Notes: generated from the sequence alone by a model not told the origin. DNA of 64,000 nt from Streptomyces sp. NBC_01116 (GCF_041435495.1 NZ_CP108644.1:6805501-6869500); one strand, 5' to 3'. Counted from the stretch's first letter, positions 16,968 through 25,686 are shown. Made by a program: numbers and translations.

Positions 16968-16989
16968 CTGCGGTGAAGTGTCACCGCAG
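16968..16989. promoter_or_regulatory. Inverted repeat between divergent gmd and fcl
   Basis: Perfect 9-nt arms CTGCGGTGA / TCACCGCAG around a 4-nt loop, within the 114-nt gap between the two GDP-fucose genes, 28 nt before the fcl start. It could be an operator shared by both genes or a leader hairpin for fcl. Confidence 0.4.
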
Positions 16990-17016
16990 TCCCTCTCTGC
17001 TGGCACAATCCGAGCC

Positions 17017-18000
17017 ATGACGACCGAACTCCCCGCCCCCTCCCAGGAATCCGCCCGCCCCCTACTGCGGCCCGGCTCCCGCGTATTCGTCGCGGGACAC
17101 CGCGGCCTGGTCGGCTCGGCGGTGGCCCGCCGCCTCGCCGACGACGGCCACGAGGTGCTCACCCGCGGCCGCGACCTCCTCGACCTGCGCGACGCCGCGC
17201 GGACCGGGACGTATCTGAAGGAGGTCCGTCCGGACGCCGTGGTGCTGGCCGCCGCCAAGGTCGGCGGGATCATGGCCAACAGCACCTACCCGGTGCAGTT
17301 CCTGGAGGACAACCTGCGCATCCAGCTCAGCGTGATCGCCGGCGCGCACGCGGCCGGGACCGAGCGGCTGCTCTTCCTCGGCTCCTCGTGCATCTACCCC
17401 CGGCTCGCGCCCCAGCCGATCCGCGAGGACTCGCTGCTCACCGGCCGGCTGGAGCCCACCAACGAGGCCTACGCCCTCGCCAAGATCGCCGGAATCGTCC
17501 AGACCCAGTCCTACCGACGGCAGTACGGCGCCTCCTACATCAGCGCCATGCCCACCAATCTCTACGGGCCCGGCGACAACTTCGACCTGGAGACCTCGCA
17601 CGTGCTGCCCGCCCTGATCCGCCGCTTCCACGAGGCGCGGCGGGACGGGGCGCCCGAGGTGACCCTGTGGGGCTCCGGTTCCCCGCGCCGCGAGTTCCTC
17701 CATGTCGACGACCTCGCCGCCGCCTGTGTGCGCCTGCTGGAGGCCTACGACGGTGACGAACCCGTCAACATCGGCTGCGGCGACGACCTGTCCATCCGCG
17801 AACTCGCGGAGACCGTCGCAGAGGTGACGGGCTATCAGGGGCGTGTCGGCTGGGACACCACGAAGCCCGACGGGACGCCCCGCAAGCTGCTCGACGTCAC
17901 GCGCCTCTCCTCCCTCGGCTTCACGCCGCAAATCCCGCTGCGTGACGGCATCGCCCGTACCTACGCGTGGTGGCTCGGGCAACTCCCGCCCGGACGTTGA
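17017..18000 (+). CDS. fcl: GDP-L-fucose synthase
   Basis: 327 aa SDR epimerase/reductase that turns GDP-4-keto-6-deoxy-mannose into GDP-L-fucose with NADPH. Visible are VFVAGHRGLVGSAVARRL (nucleotide loop), AAKVGGIMANSTYP, the catalytic Ser/Cys region LFLGSSCIYPRLAPQPI, Y-x3-K in AYALAKIAG, and PTNLYGPGDNFD, all typical of GDP-fucose synthase. The ATG at 17017 lies about 15 residues before the core; no strong Shine-Dalgarno is seen. With gmd it supplies an activated deoxyhexose for the polymer. Confidence 0.95.
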   Translation: MTTELPAPSQESARPLLRPGSRVFVAGHRGLVGSAVARRLADDGHEVLTRGRDLLDLRDAARTGTYLKEVRPDAVVLAAAKVGGIMANSTYPVQFLEDNLRIQLSVIAGAHAAGTERLLFLGSSCIYPRLAPQPIREDSLLTGRLEPTNEAYALAKIAGIVQTQSYRRQYGASYISAMPTNLYGPGDNFDLETSHVLPALIRRFHEARRDGAPEVTLWGSGSPRREFLHVDDLAAACVRLLEAYDGDEPVNIGCGDDLSIRELAETVAEVTGYQGRVGWDTTKPDGTPRKLLDVTRLSSLGFTPQIPLRDGIARTYAWWLGQLPPGR

Positions 18001-18005
18001 CCGTT

Positions 18006-18036
18006 CGCCGCCGCGGAGCGGTCCCTCGCGGCGGCG
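18006..18036. terminator. Bidirectional hairpin between convergent fcl and sugar transferase
   Basis: Perfect 10-bp stem (CGCCGCCGCG / CGCGGCGGCG) with an 11-nt loop in the 74-nt gap between two converging genes, a fitting place for a factor-independent terminator, though no T-run follows. Confidence 0.5.
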
Positions 18037-18074
18037 CACCGGCCGCGCTCCTCGTATCCGCACGCCCGCCGCCC

Positions 18075-19613
18075 TCAGTAGGCCCCGCGGCCGTCGGCGA
18101 CGGCGCGCACAGTACGGGCGAGAAGTCCCAGGTCGGCGGAGACCGACCAGTTGTCGACGTACCAGAGGTCCAGCGAGACGGTCTCCGGCCAGGTCAGATC
18201 GGAGCGGCCGCTCACCTGCCACAGGCCGGTCAGCCCCGGTTTCACGGTGAGCCGGCGGTGCTCCCGCTCGTCGTACCGCGACGTCTCCTCCGGCAGCGGC
18301 GGGCGCGGGCCCACCAGCGACATGTGCCCCAGCAGTACATTGAGCAGTTGCGGAAGCTCATCGATCGAGGTGCGCCGCAACAGCCGCCCGACCGGCGTCA
18401 CCCGAGGGTCGCTGCGCATCTTGAACAGCGGGCCGTCGACCTCGTTGGCCTCGAGGAGCTGCGCCTTGAGGCTCTCCGCGTCCGCCACCATCGTGCGGAA
18501 CTTCCACATGGTGAAGGGCCGGTCGTGCTGTCCCTGCCGGATCTGCCGGTGGAAGACCGGCCCCCGCGAGGACAGTCGGATGCTCACGGCCACAGCCAGG
18601 AGCATCGGGGCCAGGGTCAGCAGCCCGAACAGGGCCCCCGTCCGGTCCAGCACGTTCTTCAGCACCGCCTGCGGGCCTCCGCGCAGCGGCGGCGCTATGT
18701 GCAGCAGGGTGAGCCCGGCCGCGGTGACGGGGCGCACCCGCTCGGCCGTCACCCCGGACAGCTCCGAGACGACGGACAGCGCGACGCCGCCGTCGTGCAG
18801 CCCCCAGCCGAGCCGGCGCAGCCGGTCGCCGGTCAGCAGCGGCCCGGGAGCCACCAGCACCAGGTCCGCCGCGTGGGCGTAGACCCCGCCGAGCACCGTG
18901 GTCACCTCGTCGTCGGCCGGGCAGGACCCGAGGCGCCCCGGCACCTGCACACCGTCCAGCTCCAGCCGGGCGGTGCCCACCGGTATGGCGGCGACCAGGC
19001 GGTAGTCGTGGTCCGTACGGGAGTTGAGCAGCTCGGCCGCCCGCCCGACGCCCGACGCCTCGCCGACCAGCAGGACCCTGCGGACCCGGCGCCCGGAACG
19101 CGGCCACCGGCGCAGGCCCGCCGCCGCCGTGGCGACCAGCAGCCCCGGTGCCACGGCCACGACGGCCGTGGCCGGGTCCATCGGGCTGCCCGCCGCCGTG
19201 TGCAGGACGGCCAGCAGGCCGATGAGCACGAGCCAGTCCCCGACCGGGCCGAGCGCGCCGGACCCGGCCCCCGGCCGGTCCGCGTACCGCCCCCGGGCCC
19301 CACGCAGTCCGACCCAGACCAGCCCCGCCACCGCGGCGGCCGTCACCGGGCGCGGCTGGTCGCCCGCGCGCAGCAGCAGCCAGGCCGGACCGGCCAGCCC
19401 GAGCAGTTCGGTCAGCGCGGCCAAGGCCGGGCCGGGCGTCCGCTTCCGCCGGGCCGGCGGCCGGCCGGCCGGGTCGCGCTGTGCTGTCGGGGCCCTCCAC
19501 AGCTGTTCCAGCGCCGCCGTGCGGTTCCTGGACGCGGCGGTGCGGGGGCGCGGCGCGCCCCGGAGCCCTACCGGTCCGGATAGGTCGGTATCAGGTATTT
19601 CGACATGCCCCAT
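18075..19613 (-). CDS. Polyprenyl-phosphate sugar-1-phosphate transferase (WbaP/WcaJ type)
   Basis: 512 aa. It starts the repeat unit by placing a sugar phosphate on undecaprenyl phosphate. The N-terminal half has four to five hydrophobic helices and a soluble CoA-binding-like segment (RVLLVGEASGVGRAAEL). The C-terminal catalytic domain has the family marks KFRTMVADAE, RLLRRTSIDELPQLLNVLLG, MSLVGPRPPLPEE and PGLTGLWQVSGRSDLTW. The start at 19613 was chosen for its G-rich leader; the frame is open to 19712. It is probably the priming enzyme of the locus that begins at 4729. Confidence 0.93.
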   Translation of the reverse strand: MGHVEIPDTDLSGPVGLRGAPRPRTAASRNRTAALEQLWRAPTAQRDPAGRPPARRKRTPGPALAALTELLGLAGPAWLLLRAGDQPRPVTAAAVAGLVWVGLRGARGRYADRPGAGSGALGPVGDWLVLIGLLAVLHTAAGSPMDPATAVVAVAPGLLVATAAAGLRRWPRSGRRVRRVLLVGEASGVGRAAELLNSRTDHDYRLVAAIPVGTARLELDGVQVPGRLGSCPADDEVTTVLGGVYAHAADLVLVAPGPLLTGDRLRRLGWGLHDGGVALSVVSELSGVTAERVRPVTAAGLTLLHIAPPLRGGPQAVLKNVLDRTGALFGLLTLAPMLLAVAVSIRLSSRGPVFHRQIRQGQHDRPFTMWKFRTMVADAESLKAQLLEANEVDGPLFKMRSDPRVTPVGRLLRRTSIDELPQLLNVLLGHMSLVGPRPPLPEETSRYDEREHRRLTVKPGLTGLWQVSGRSDLTWPETVSLDLWYVDNWSVSADLGLLARTVRAVADGRGAY

Positions 19614-19866
19614 GAACCCCCCAGTCACAGTCGCACCCCCACAAACACGACGCATCCGTCGATCCCGTGGACTGCCGGACGCGCCCCCGCTCGGTGCACG
19701 ATATCCACACACGTGCCATTTCGCTGGAGTTCCCGTGAAGTTCAGGCGGCTCGGTCCAGACCTCTCCGATCGGCCCGTACCGACTGATGTCGCCTTGTGC
19801 GTACGGATGTTGATGGAGCGGCGGTTGGGTAAGCGCTTGTGACGGGCGCCGCCGGGAGCGGTCTGC
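19614..19866. promoter_or_regulatory. Intergenic region upstream of the sugar transferase
   Basis: 253 nt between the sugar transferase start (minus) and the end of the ABC permease gene (minus). It should contain the sugar transferase promoter and the exporter terminator. I see no clear hairpin, promoter hexamers or small gene. Confidence 0.25.
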
Positions 19867-20670
19867 TCAGTGCCCGCTGCTCTCGTAGTGGCGGGACTGC
19901 CGCTCCCAGAAGCGGTACGCGATGTACATGAGCGCGACGCCGATGCCCGGCGTGCCCCAGGCGAGCCATTCCGGTACGGCGAGTTCCTCCTCCCGGTCCA
20001 TCAGCACGGTCGCCGGCAGATAGGCGACGAAGGCCAGCGGGAAGACGAAGGTCAGCCCGAAGCCGGCCACCGGGCCGAAGATCTTCAGCGGGTAGTTGCC
20101 GAAGTCGCTGAAGATCATGTCGATGGCGAACTTGATGGGGGAGACCCTCTTCATCCTGAAGACCAGTGCGGAGGCGGCCAGTTGCAGTGCGCCTTCCACC
20201 AGGGCGCCGCCCACCACGGCGAGCAGGAGGAAGCAGACGGCCAGGGGGGACCAGTCGACCGGCGCGGAGGCCGAGGCGATGGACAGGAGAACCGCACCGC
20301 CCGCCAGGTCACCGAGCGAGCTCAGCCGCACCCTGCGGGTGAGGAGCTGGACCAGCGGCGACACCGGACGGACGAGGTAGCGGTCGTACTCGCCCTCGAT
20401 GACGACCTCGTCGACGTGGATCAGCTGGTGGCCGGGGAGCAGCCACAGGCCGTGGGCGGTGAGCCTCATGCCGTAGAGGAAGGCGATCTCCCCCAGGCCC
20501 CAGCCGCCGACCTGCCCGAAGCGATCCAGGACCGCCCAGATGAAGGCCAGGCCGACGCCCTGGTAGAACAGGCCGCCGATGATGTTGATGAACAGGTTCC
20601 CCCGGTACTGGAACTCGGCGCGGAACGCCGCACCTGCCAGCAGGAGATAGACCCGCGGACCTCGCATCAT
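19867..20670 (-). CDS. ABC-2 type transporter permease
   Basis: 267 aa with six hydrophobic segments, of the family (COG3694-like) found in three-gene ABC exporters. Visible are YRGNLFINIIGGLFYQG near the N-terminus, the cytoplasmic motif EGEYDRYLVRPVSPLVQLL, and DMIFSDFGNYPLKIFG, all characteristic. It follows the second permease by 3 nt. It forms the membrane channel with that permease; the cargo is unknown, with homologous systems linked to drug or viologen export. Confidence 0.87.
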   Translation of the reverse strand: MMRGPRVYLLLAGAAFRAEFQYRGNLFINIIGGLFYQGVGLAFIWAVLDRFGQVGGWGLGEIAFLYGMRLTAHGLWLLPGHQLIHVDEVVIEGEYDRYLVRPVSPLVQLLTRRVRLSSLGDLAGGAVLLSIASASAPVDWSPLAVCFLLLAVVGGALVEGALQLAASALVFRMKRVSPIKFAIDMIFSDFGNYPLKIFGPVAGFGLTFVFPLAFVAYLPATVLMDREEELAVPEWLAWGTPGIGVALMYIAYRFWERQSRHYESSGH

Positions 20671-20673
20671 CCC

Positions 20674-21513
20674 TCATCCCCCCTGCGACATGACGCGGCG
20701 CCGGGCGCGCGACCAGACGAACGCGGCCAGCGCGCCGAGCACGACGATCCACGCGAGCTGGACCCCGAGGGCGGCCGCGATGCCGGCGCCCTCGGCCTGG
20801 CCCAGGTAGACGGCCGCCGGGGTGTAAGCGGTGGCCTGGAAAGGCAGCCATTCCGCGGCGGCCCTGACCGGGCCGGGCATGAACCACAACGGGATCAGGG
20901 CCCCGGAGAAGAACTGTGCGACGAAGCGGTAGGCCATGAGGGCGCCGCTCACCTCCAGGGTCCAGAAGGAGACCATGCCGAGCAGCAGCCCGAGCAGCTG
21001 GTTCACGAGCAGCGCGCCGATCAGCGCCACCGGGTAGGCGAACCCCGCGGCCGCCGAGGCGGGTGCCTGGCCCGCGCCGATCAGCAACGCGAACGGCAGC
21101 GCGACCAGCAGCACCGGGACCGCGGCCGAAGCCCACCCGAGCTGGCCGGCGAGCATCTGACCGGGGAAGCCGATGGGCCGCAGCAGGTCCACCGCGACCT
21201 TGCCCTCCCGCACCCGCTGGTCGATGGGGGAGGAGCGCCACGGGCTGACGAGCTGGTACTGGAGCGTTGTCAGGGTCGCGTACGCCGTCATGGTGGTGAG
21301 GCTGAGTCCGTCCACCTCCTCACGGCCGTCGTAGAACGCCTTCCAGACCACCGTCAGCAGCCAGATCTGGAGGAGCATCATCGCGAAGGACGACAGATAG
21401 GCCGTGCGGTAGGTGAGGGCGGCGCGGAACTCGATGCGGGCGCAGGCGAGATGGGCCCGCAGCGGCGTCCGGGACGGCTGCTTCACGGCGGCGCGGGCCG
21501 TCGGGGCGGTCAT
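20674..21513 (-). CDS. ABC-2 type transporter permease
   Basis: 279 aa, six hydrophobic segments, the COG4587-like partner. Family features include the segment ARIEFRAALTYRTAYLS, the loop DQRVREGKVAVDLLRP which parallels the EYDRYLVRPVSP loop of the sister permease, and FSGALIPLWFMPGPV. Its ATG overlaps the ATPase stop (ATGA), and the next permease begins 3 nt after its end, so the three genes form one operon. Confidence 0.88.
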   Translation of the reverse strand: MTAPTARAAVKQPSRTPLRAHLACARIEFRAALTYRTAYLSSFAMMLLQIWLLTVVWKAFYDGREEVDGLSLTTMTAYATLTTLQYQLVSPWRSSPIDQRVREGKVAVDLLRPIGFPGQMLAGQLGWASAAVPVLLVALPFALLIGAGQAPASAAAGFAYPVALIGALLVNQLLGLLLGMVSFWTLEVSGALMAYRFVAQFFSGALIPLWFMPGPVRAAAEWLPFQATAYTPAAVYLGQAEGAGIAAALGVQLAWIVVLGALAAFVWSRARRRVMSQGG

Positions 21514-22481
21514 CCGCGGTCCGCGTAGATCCGGTGGATGACGCTCTCCAGCTCGGGTTCCACGATCGACAGGTCGGTCACCCGGTGCTGCGCCAGCACC
21601 GCGGCCACCAGCTCGGCGGGCGGTGTGCGGACGGGGTCGAAGCGCAGCCACACCTTGCCGCCCTCGCGGCGGACGACCTCCGCGCCCTCGACGCTCTCCA
21701 GCCGGTCGGTCTGCACCACGAGTTCGCGGTGCGGGGCGTAGCGGCTCTTCAGCTCGTCCACCGCGCCGTCGTAGGCGACCTTGCCGTGGTCGATGAGGAT
21801 GATCCGGTCGCAGAGTTCCTCGACGTCGTCGAGGTCGTGGGTGGTGAGGACGACCGTGGTGCCCGACTCGCGGTTCAGTTCCCCGACGAAGGTGCGTATC
21901 CGCTCCTTGGCGATGACGTCGAGTCCGACGGTCGGCTCGTCCAGGTAGAGGATGTCGGGTTCGTAGAGCATCGCGGCGGCGAGGTCGCCGCGCATCCGCT
22001 GGCCCAGGGAGAGCTGGCGGACGGGGGTGTCGAGGAACGGGCCGAGGTCGAGCACCTCGCTGAACTGCCGCTGTTTCTCGCGGAACCGGGCCTGCGGCAC
22101 GTCGTAGAGACGGCCGATCAGCCAGAGCGAGTCGCGCAGTGGCAGGTCCCACCAGAGCTGGCTGCGCTGGCCGAAGACCACGCCTATCCGGCGGGCGTTG
22201 CGGGACCGGTCCCGCCAGGGCGTGGCGCCGGCGACGGTGACCGTGCCGGACGTGGGTACGAGGATGCCGGTGAGCATCTTGATGGTGGTGGACTTCCCCG
22301 CACCGTTGGGGCCGAGATAGCCGACCATCTCGCCCCGCTGGACCGTGAAGTCGATGCCGTCGACCGCACGCTTGACCGTCTTCTCACGCGTCAGCAGGGT
22401 GCGGACGCCCGCGAAGGCGCCCTCCTGCCGTCTGGGCCGGCTGAACTCCTTGACGAGGTCTGCCACCTCGATGACGGGCAT
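21510..22481 (-). CDS. ABC transporter ATP-binding protein
   Basis: 323 aa ATPase of the three-gene exporter. Walker A GYLGPNGAGKST (about 55-66), signature LSLGQRMRGDLAAAMLYEP, Walker B ILYLDEPTVGLD and switch His in TTHDLDDVEELCD are intact. N-terminal EFSRPRRQEGAFAGVRTLL is the insertion typical of COG4586 ATPases, and the C-terminal extension (about 240-323) matches that group. The start at 22481 has an AGGAGAGG Shine-Dalgarno; the open frame extends to 22541. Confidence 0.92.
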   Translation of the reverse strand: MPVIEVADLVKEFSRPRRQEGAFAGVRTLLTREKTVKRAVDGIDFTVQRGEMVGYLGPNGAGKSTTIKMLTGILVPTSGTVTVAGATPWRDRSRNARRIGVVFGQRSQLWWDLPLRDSLWLIGRLYDVPQARFREKQRQFSEVLDLGPFLDTPVRQLSLGQRMRGDLAAAMLYEPDILYLDEPTVGLDVIAKERIRTFVGELNRESGTTVVLTTHDLDDVEELCDRIILIDHGKVAYDGAVDELKSRYAPHRELVVQTDRLESVEGAEVVRREGGKVWLRFDPVRTPPAELVAAVLAQHRVTDLSIVEPELESVIHRIYADRG

Positions 22482-22654
22482 GTGTGCCTCTCCTGGAGCG
22501 GGACGCGCCCTGGCGGGCGAGGTCGGGCTGAGAGTGTGCACACGAGCGCTTGGTCTAGTCCAATCAATTTCTCCGTCGGACCGGCCCTCACCGTGTCCCG
22601 TCGAAGACCTTCAACGGGCCCTTCGGAACGGGGCTTTCGGGGCCGCCCCGCGGG

Positions 22655-24883
22655 TCAGGACGTGCCGTCCGCGCGCCGCCTGGCCCGCCGGTGGATCAGC
22701 AGCCCGGCGCCGACGAGTGCCGCTGCCGCGAGAGTCGCCGACATCACCGTGGCGCCGGTCGCGGCCAGGCTGCCGCCTCCGGCCGTGGTGGCGGGGCCGC
22801 TGCCGCCACCTGCCCCGCCGCCGACCGTGGAGCCGGTGCCGCCGGACGCGCCGGAGCCGCCGGCCGTACCGGTGGAGCCGGAGCCCCCGGTGGTGGAGCC
22901 GCCGCCCGACCGCGTACCGCTGTCACCGCCCGTCGACCCGTCACCTTCGGTGCTGCCGCCTCCGGTCGAGGCGTCACCGCCGTCGCTGTCGCCGCCCGTC
23001 TCCCCGCCACCGGTCGTCGGCGCGGTGACGGTGAGGGTCACGGCGGAGGTGCGGGTGGTGCCGGCGGCGTTGCGGAACTCGGCGCGGTAGCGGTAGCCGT
23101 CCTGCGCCGTCCTCGCGGTGAACGTGAGCGCGGGCCCGGTCGCGCCCTCGACGTCCTTCCAGGTCTGCGAGCCGTCCGGGCTGACCTGCCAGCGGACCGT
23201 GGGCTCCGGGGAGCCCTCCGCCGCCGCGGTGAGGGTGACGTCCTCGCCGTCCTCGGCCGCCAGGTCGGCGGGCGCGCGGGTCACCAGCGGCGAGACCTGC
23301 CGGACCAGCCTGGTGATCTTTCCCTCGGCGGGGCTCGTCACGAAGACGGTGGCCCCGCCCGGCTCGACGGCGAGCGAGGCCGCGCCGGACTGCGCGTGGT
23401 TGCCGGGCAGCGACAGCTCCTTCGCGGCCACGGCGAAGTCCTCGGTGTCGTACACGGTCAGCGTGCCGTTGTTGTCGTTGGCCGGATCGGAGAGGTCCCC
23501 GCCGTCCTGCCAGACCACATAGGCCCGGCCCGTCGCCGGGTCGAAGGCGGCGTCGCGGGCCAGGTCCTTGCCGACGAGCGTCTTGAGCGGCTTGCCCGCC
23601 GCGTCGAGGACCACCACGGACCGGTCGACGCCGACCCACACCGCGCCGGTGGCCGGGTCCGTCTCGGTGAACCCGGCCGTGCCCGCGCCGGGCAGGTCGA
23701 AGGAGGCCGTGACCGCGAACGACGTGAGGTCCACCCGGTGCAGCTTCCCGGCCGCGATGTCGCTGAACCAGAGCGCGCCCCGGGCGGGGTCCGAGGCGAA
23801 CTGCGTGCCGCCCGGGAGGGTGAGGCTCCGGGTCGCCGTGCCGGTGGCCCGCTCGATCTCGGAGAGCTTCGCGCCCTGGGCGACCAGCACGGTGCCCGGG
23901 GTCGTACCGGGGGCGATGTCGGTGATGGTGAACCCGGTGAGCCAGACGCCGGAGGCCTTCTTGTCCCCGGACCTGGCGCTGCCGACGCCCCGCAGCGGGT
24001 AGTTGTAGACGACGCCGTCGCCCGGCAGCGGTCCGGAGATACGCGCGGCCGCCGAGGTGCGCGGCTCCCCGCCGGGTCCGGGGGCCTGGCTGATCCAGCT
24101 CTCGGCCCTGCCGTCCCCGGGGTTCAGCACATGCAGCCCGCGCTCGTCGACGTCCGCGGTGTCGGGGAGGTTGTCCGCGCCGACGTACAGCTTCTTGGAG
24201 TCGGGGTGCAGCAGCAGGTCCAGCGGCTTGCCGGCCGAGGTGAAGTCGGCGGCGGCCCTGTAGGAGACGGTCCCCGCGGGCACGTCGACGCCCTCGCCGC
24301 CCGGTTCGCCCGGCTCCTGGCCCGCGAAGGCGACGGGTATGCGGACGTCCTGCGACCGGTCGCCGGCGGAGCGGTGGTCGGCCCGGGTGACGAGGGAGCA
24401 GGTCACCTCGGCGCAGTCGAGGCCGTCGCCCTTCGCCGTGATCCGGAGCTCCACGTCGAAGGTTCCGCCGGGCCCGAAGGCGCGGGCGAGATCGCCCTCG
24501 TACGGGTCGCCCGGGGGCACGATCCACTGCGAGGTCTTCGAGCCGCCGCTCATGTCGGCGCCGCCGAGGCAGGGGGAGGGCACCCGGTTGTCGCCGTTGT
24601 CCTTGCACAGGGCGACGTAGATGCCGGATCCCAGGCCGTACCCCTCGCCGGTGACCCGGACCTCCTCACCGGCCGGGTCGAGTCCGGTGGTGGCCGAGAC
24701 GGTGAGCTTCTGCCCCTCGGGGCCGGTGGCGGTCCTCGGGGTGCCGGCGTCGGCGCTGACCGCCGCGCCCGTGGGGATCGCCGCGAGCAGCAGGGCGGCG
24801 ACGGCGGCCGTACCCGCCCGGCGGCCGAGTCCGCGTCGGCCGTCCGGCAGGGTGCCGGGAGCGGTGCCCGGAGTGGATGTCAT
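22655..24883 (-). CDS. Cell-wall-anchored surface protein with neocarzinostatin-like and Ig-like domains
   Basis: 742 aa. A signal peptide comes first (TAAVAALLLAAIPTGAAVSA). Residues about 50-190 are a beta domain resembling neocarzinostatin-type folds (YVALCKDNG, PSPCLGGADMSGG, LVTRADHRS), closely matching the upstream gene. Residues about 195-510 have propeller-like repeats (LYVGADN, ALWFSDIA, AVWVGVDRS, AYVVWQDGG). An Ig-like domain follows (about 520-610; PEPTVRWQVSPDGSQTW), then a Gly/Ser/Thr-rich spacer and a sorting signal: LAATG, hydrophobic helix, then HRRARRRADG. Start 24883 is preceded by GAGGA. It lies 93 nt after an iron-box-controlled gene. Confidence 0.85.
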   Translation of the reverse strand: MTSTPGTAPGTLPDGRRGLGRRAGTAAVAALLLAAIPTGAAVSADAGTPRTATGPEGQKLTVSATTGLDPAGEEVRVTGEGYGLGSGIYVALCKDNGDNRVPSPCLGGADMSGGSKTSQWIVPPGDPYEGDLARAFGPGGTFDVELRITAKGDGLDCAEVTCSLVTRADHRSAGDRSQDVRIPVAFAGQEPGEPGGEGVDVPAGTVSYRAAADFTSAGKPLDLLLHPDSKKLYVGADNLPDTADVDERGLHVLNPGDGRAESWISQAPGPGGEPRTSAAARISGPLPGDGVVYNYPLRGVGSARSGDKKASGVWLTGFTITDIAPGTTPGTVLVAQGAKLSEIERATGTATRSLTLPGGTQFASDPARGALWFSDIAAGKLHRVDLTSFAVTASFDLPGAGTAGFTETDPATGAVWVGVDRSVVVLDAAGKPLKTLVGKDLARDAAFDPATGRAYVVWQDGGDLSDPANDNNGTLTVYDTEDFAVAAKELSLPGNHAQSGAASLAVEPGGATVFVTSPAEGKITRLVRQVSPLVTRAPADLAAEDGEDVTLTAAAEGSPEPTVRWQVSPDGSQTWKDVEGATGPALTFTARTAQDGYRYRAEFRNAAGTTRTSAVTLTVTAPTTGGGETGGDSDGGDASTGGGSTEGDGSTGGDSGTRSGGGSTTGGSGSTGTAGGSGASGGTGSTVGGGAGGGSGPATTAGGGSLAATGATVMSATLAAAALVGAGLLIHRRARRRADGTS

Positions 24884-24976
24884 GTCATTCCTCGTCACGA
24901 CGCGTGGGAGCCCGGCCCCGGCGCGAGCGGCCGGGACCGGGCGAATGGCTGGGCTGTGCGGTGCTGTCGGTCAGCG

Positions 24977-25513
24977 CTACACGAAGGTGACCGGGGCGTG
25001 GACGTCGTACTTGCGGTCGTTGGTGTCGGTGTGGTCGGCGCGGGTCACGATGGCGCACTCGACGGTGTCGCCGCAGACGTTGCCGCCGCCGAGGTCGGCC
25101 TTGACGTGTATCCGGACGCTGAAGGTGCCGCCCGCGCCGAAGGGCGAGGTGTTGGGGAGGCCGCCGCCCAGGCCGGACACCCAGTGCGAGGCGCCGGTGG
25201 TGCCGGACTGGTCCTGGCCGCCGAGACACGGCGAGGGCTTGTTGGCGCCCTGGGCCCCGTTCACCACGCACAGGCTCACGTACACACCCTGTCCGGTGTT
25301 GTAACCGCTGCCGGTGACGGTGATGTTGGCGCCCGCGGCGGCCGCGGTGTCGGGTCCGGAGAGCGACAGGTTGTAGGTGGCGCCCCCGTCGGTGACCGTA
25401 CGGGTGCCGGTCGCGGCGGCGGCCGGGGAGGCGAAGGTCAGGGCCAGCGCGCCGGCGGCGAACGCGGCGAGGCCCGCACGGGCGACGGTACGGGTGGAGG
25501 GAACAGCACTCAT
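24977..25513 (-). CDS. Small secreted protein with neocarzinostatin-like domain, iron-box controlled
   Basis: 178 aa. The signal peptide ends near residue 33 (ASPAAAATG). The mature part is one beta domain with the same landmarks as the N-terminal domain of the next gene: YVSLCVVNG, PSPCLGGQDQSG, GTFSVRIHVKAD and IVTRADH. Four cysteines are likely paired. It has no anchor, so it is either free or held by its large partner. A DtxR/IdeR-type iron box overlaps its promoter, so expression should rise under iron limitation. A role in iron or heme capture is possible but not shown by sequence. Confidence 0.85.
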   Translation of the reverse strand: MSAVPSTRTVARAGLAAFAAGALALTFASPAAAATGTRTVTDGGATYNLSLSGPDTAAAAGANITVTGSGYNTGQGVYVSLCVVNGAQGANKPSPCLGGQDQSGTTGASHWVSGLGGGLPNTSPFGAGGTFSVRIHVKADLGGGNVCGDTVECAIVTRADHTDTNDRKYDVHAPVTFV

Positions 25514-25567
25514 GAGATGAGCACCTTTCTCGGCATCGGTAACCAGAACCACGGACACCCAGTCGAC

Positions 25568-25586
25568 TTAGGTAAGGCATACCTAA
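25568..25586. promoter_or_regulatory. Iron box (DtxR/IdeR/DmdR operator)
   Basis: 19-bp site with perfect 7-nt arms, TTAGGTA and TACCTAA, around a 5-nt centre. This closely matches the known DtxR-family consensus (TTAGGTTAGCCTAACCTAA). It overlaps the -10 element of the promoter reading into the gene at 25513, the arrangement expected for repression by Fe2+-loaded regulator. Confidence 0.88.
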
Positions 25587-25609
25587 GTCCAAGTCTGTTG
25601 GGTTGTCAA
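25580..25609 (-). promoter_or_regulatory. Promoter for the iron-regulated operon
   Basis: Reading on the minus strand, a perfect -35 hexamer TTGACA (25609-25604) is followed after 18 nt by TAGGTA (25585-25580), inside the iron box. Transcription would begin near 25572, giving a leader of about 60 nt. Confidence 0.6.
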
Positions 25610-25654
25610 CAAAGGCGCTGCGCTCAGATGCTGCCCAAGGGCGCTGCTCCCAGG

Positions 25655-25686
25655 TGCTGTTCACGGGCGATGCTGTCCACGGGCGG
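25655..25686. repeat. Short direct repeat (2 x 16 bp)
   Basis: Two adjacent copies, TGCTGTTCACGGGCGA and TGCTGTCCACGGGCGG, in the gap between the SpoIIE-type gene end and the iron-regulated promoter. Function unknown. Confidence 0.5.
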
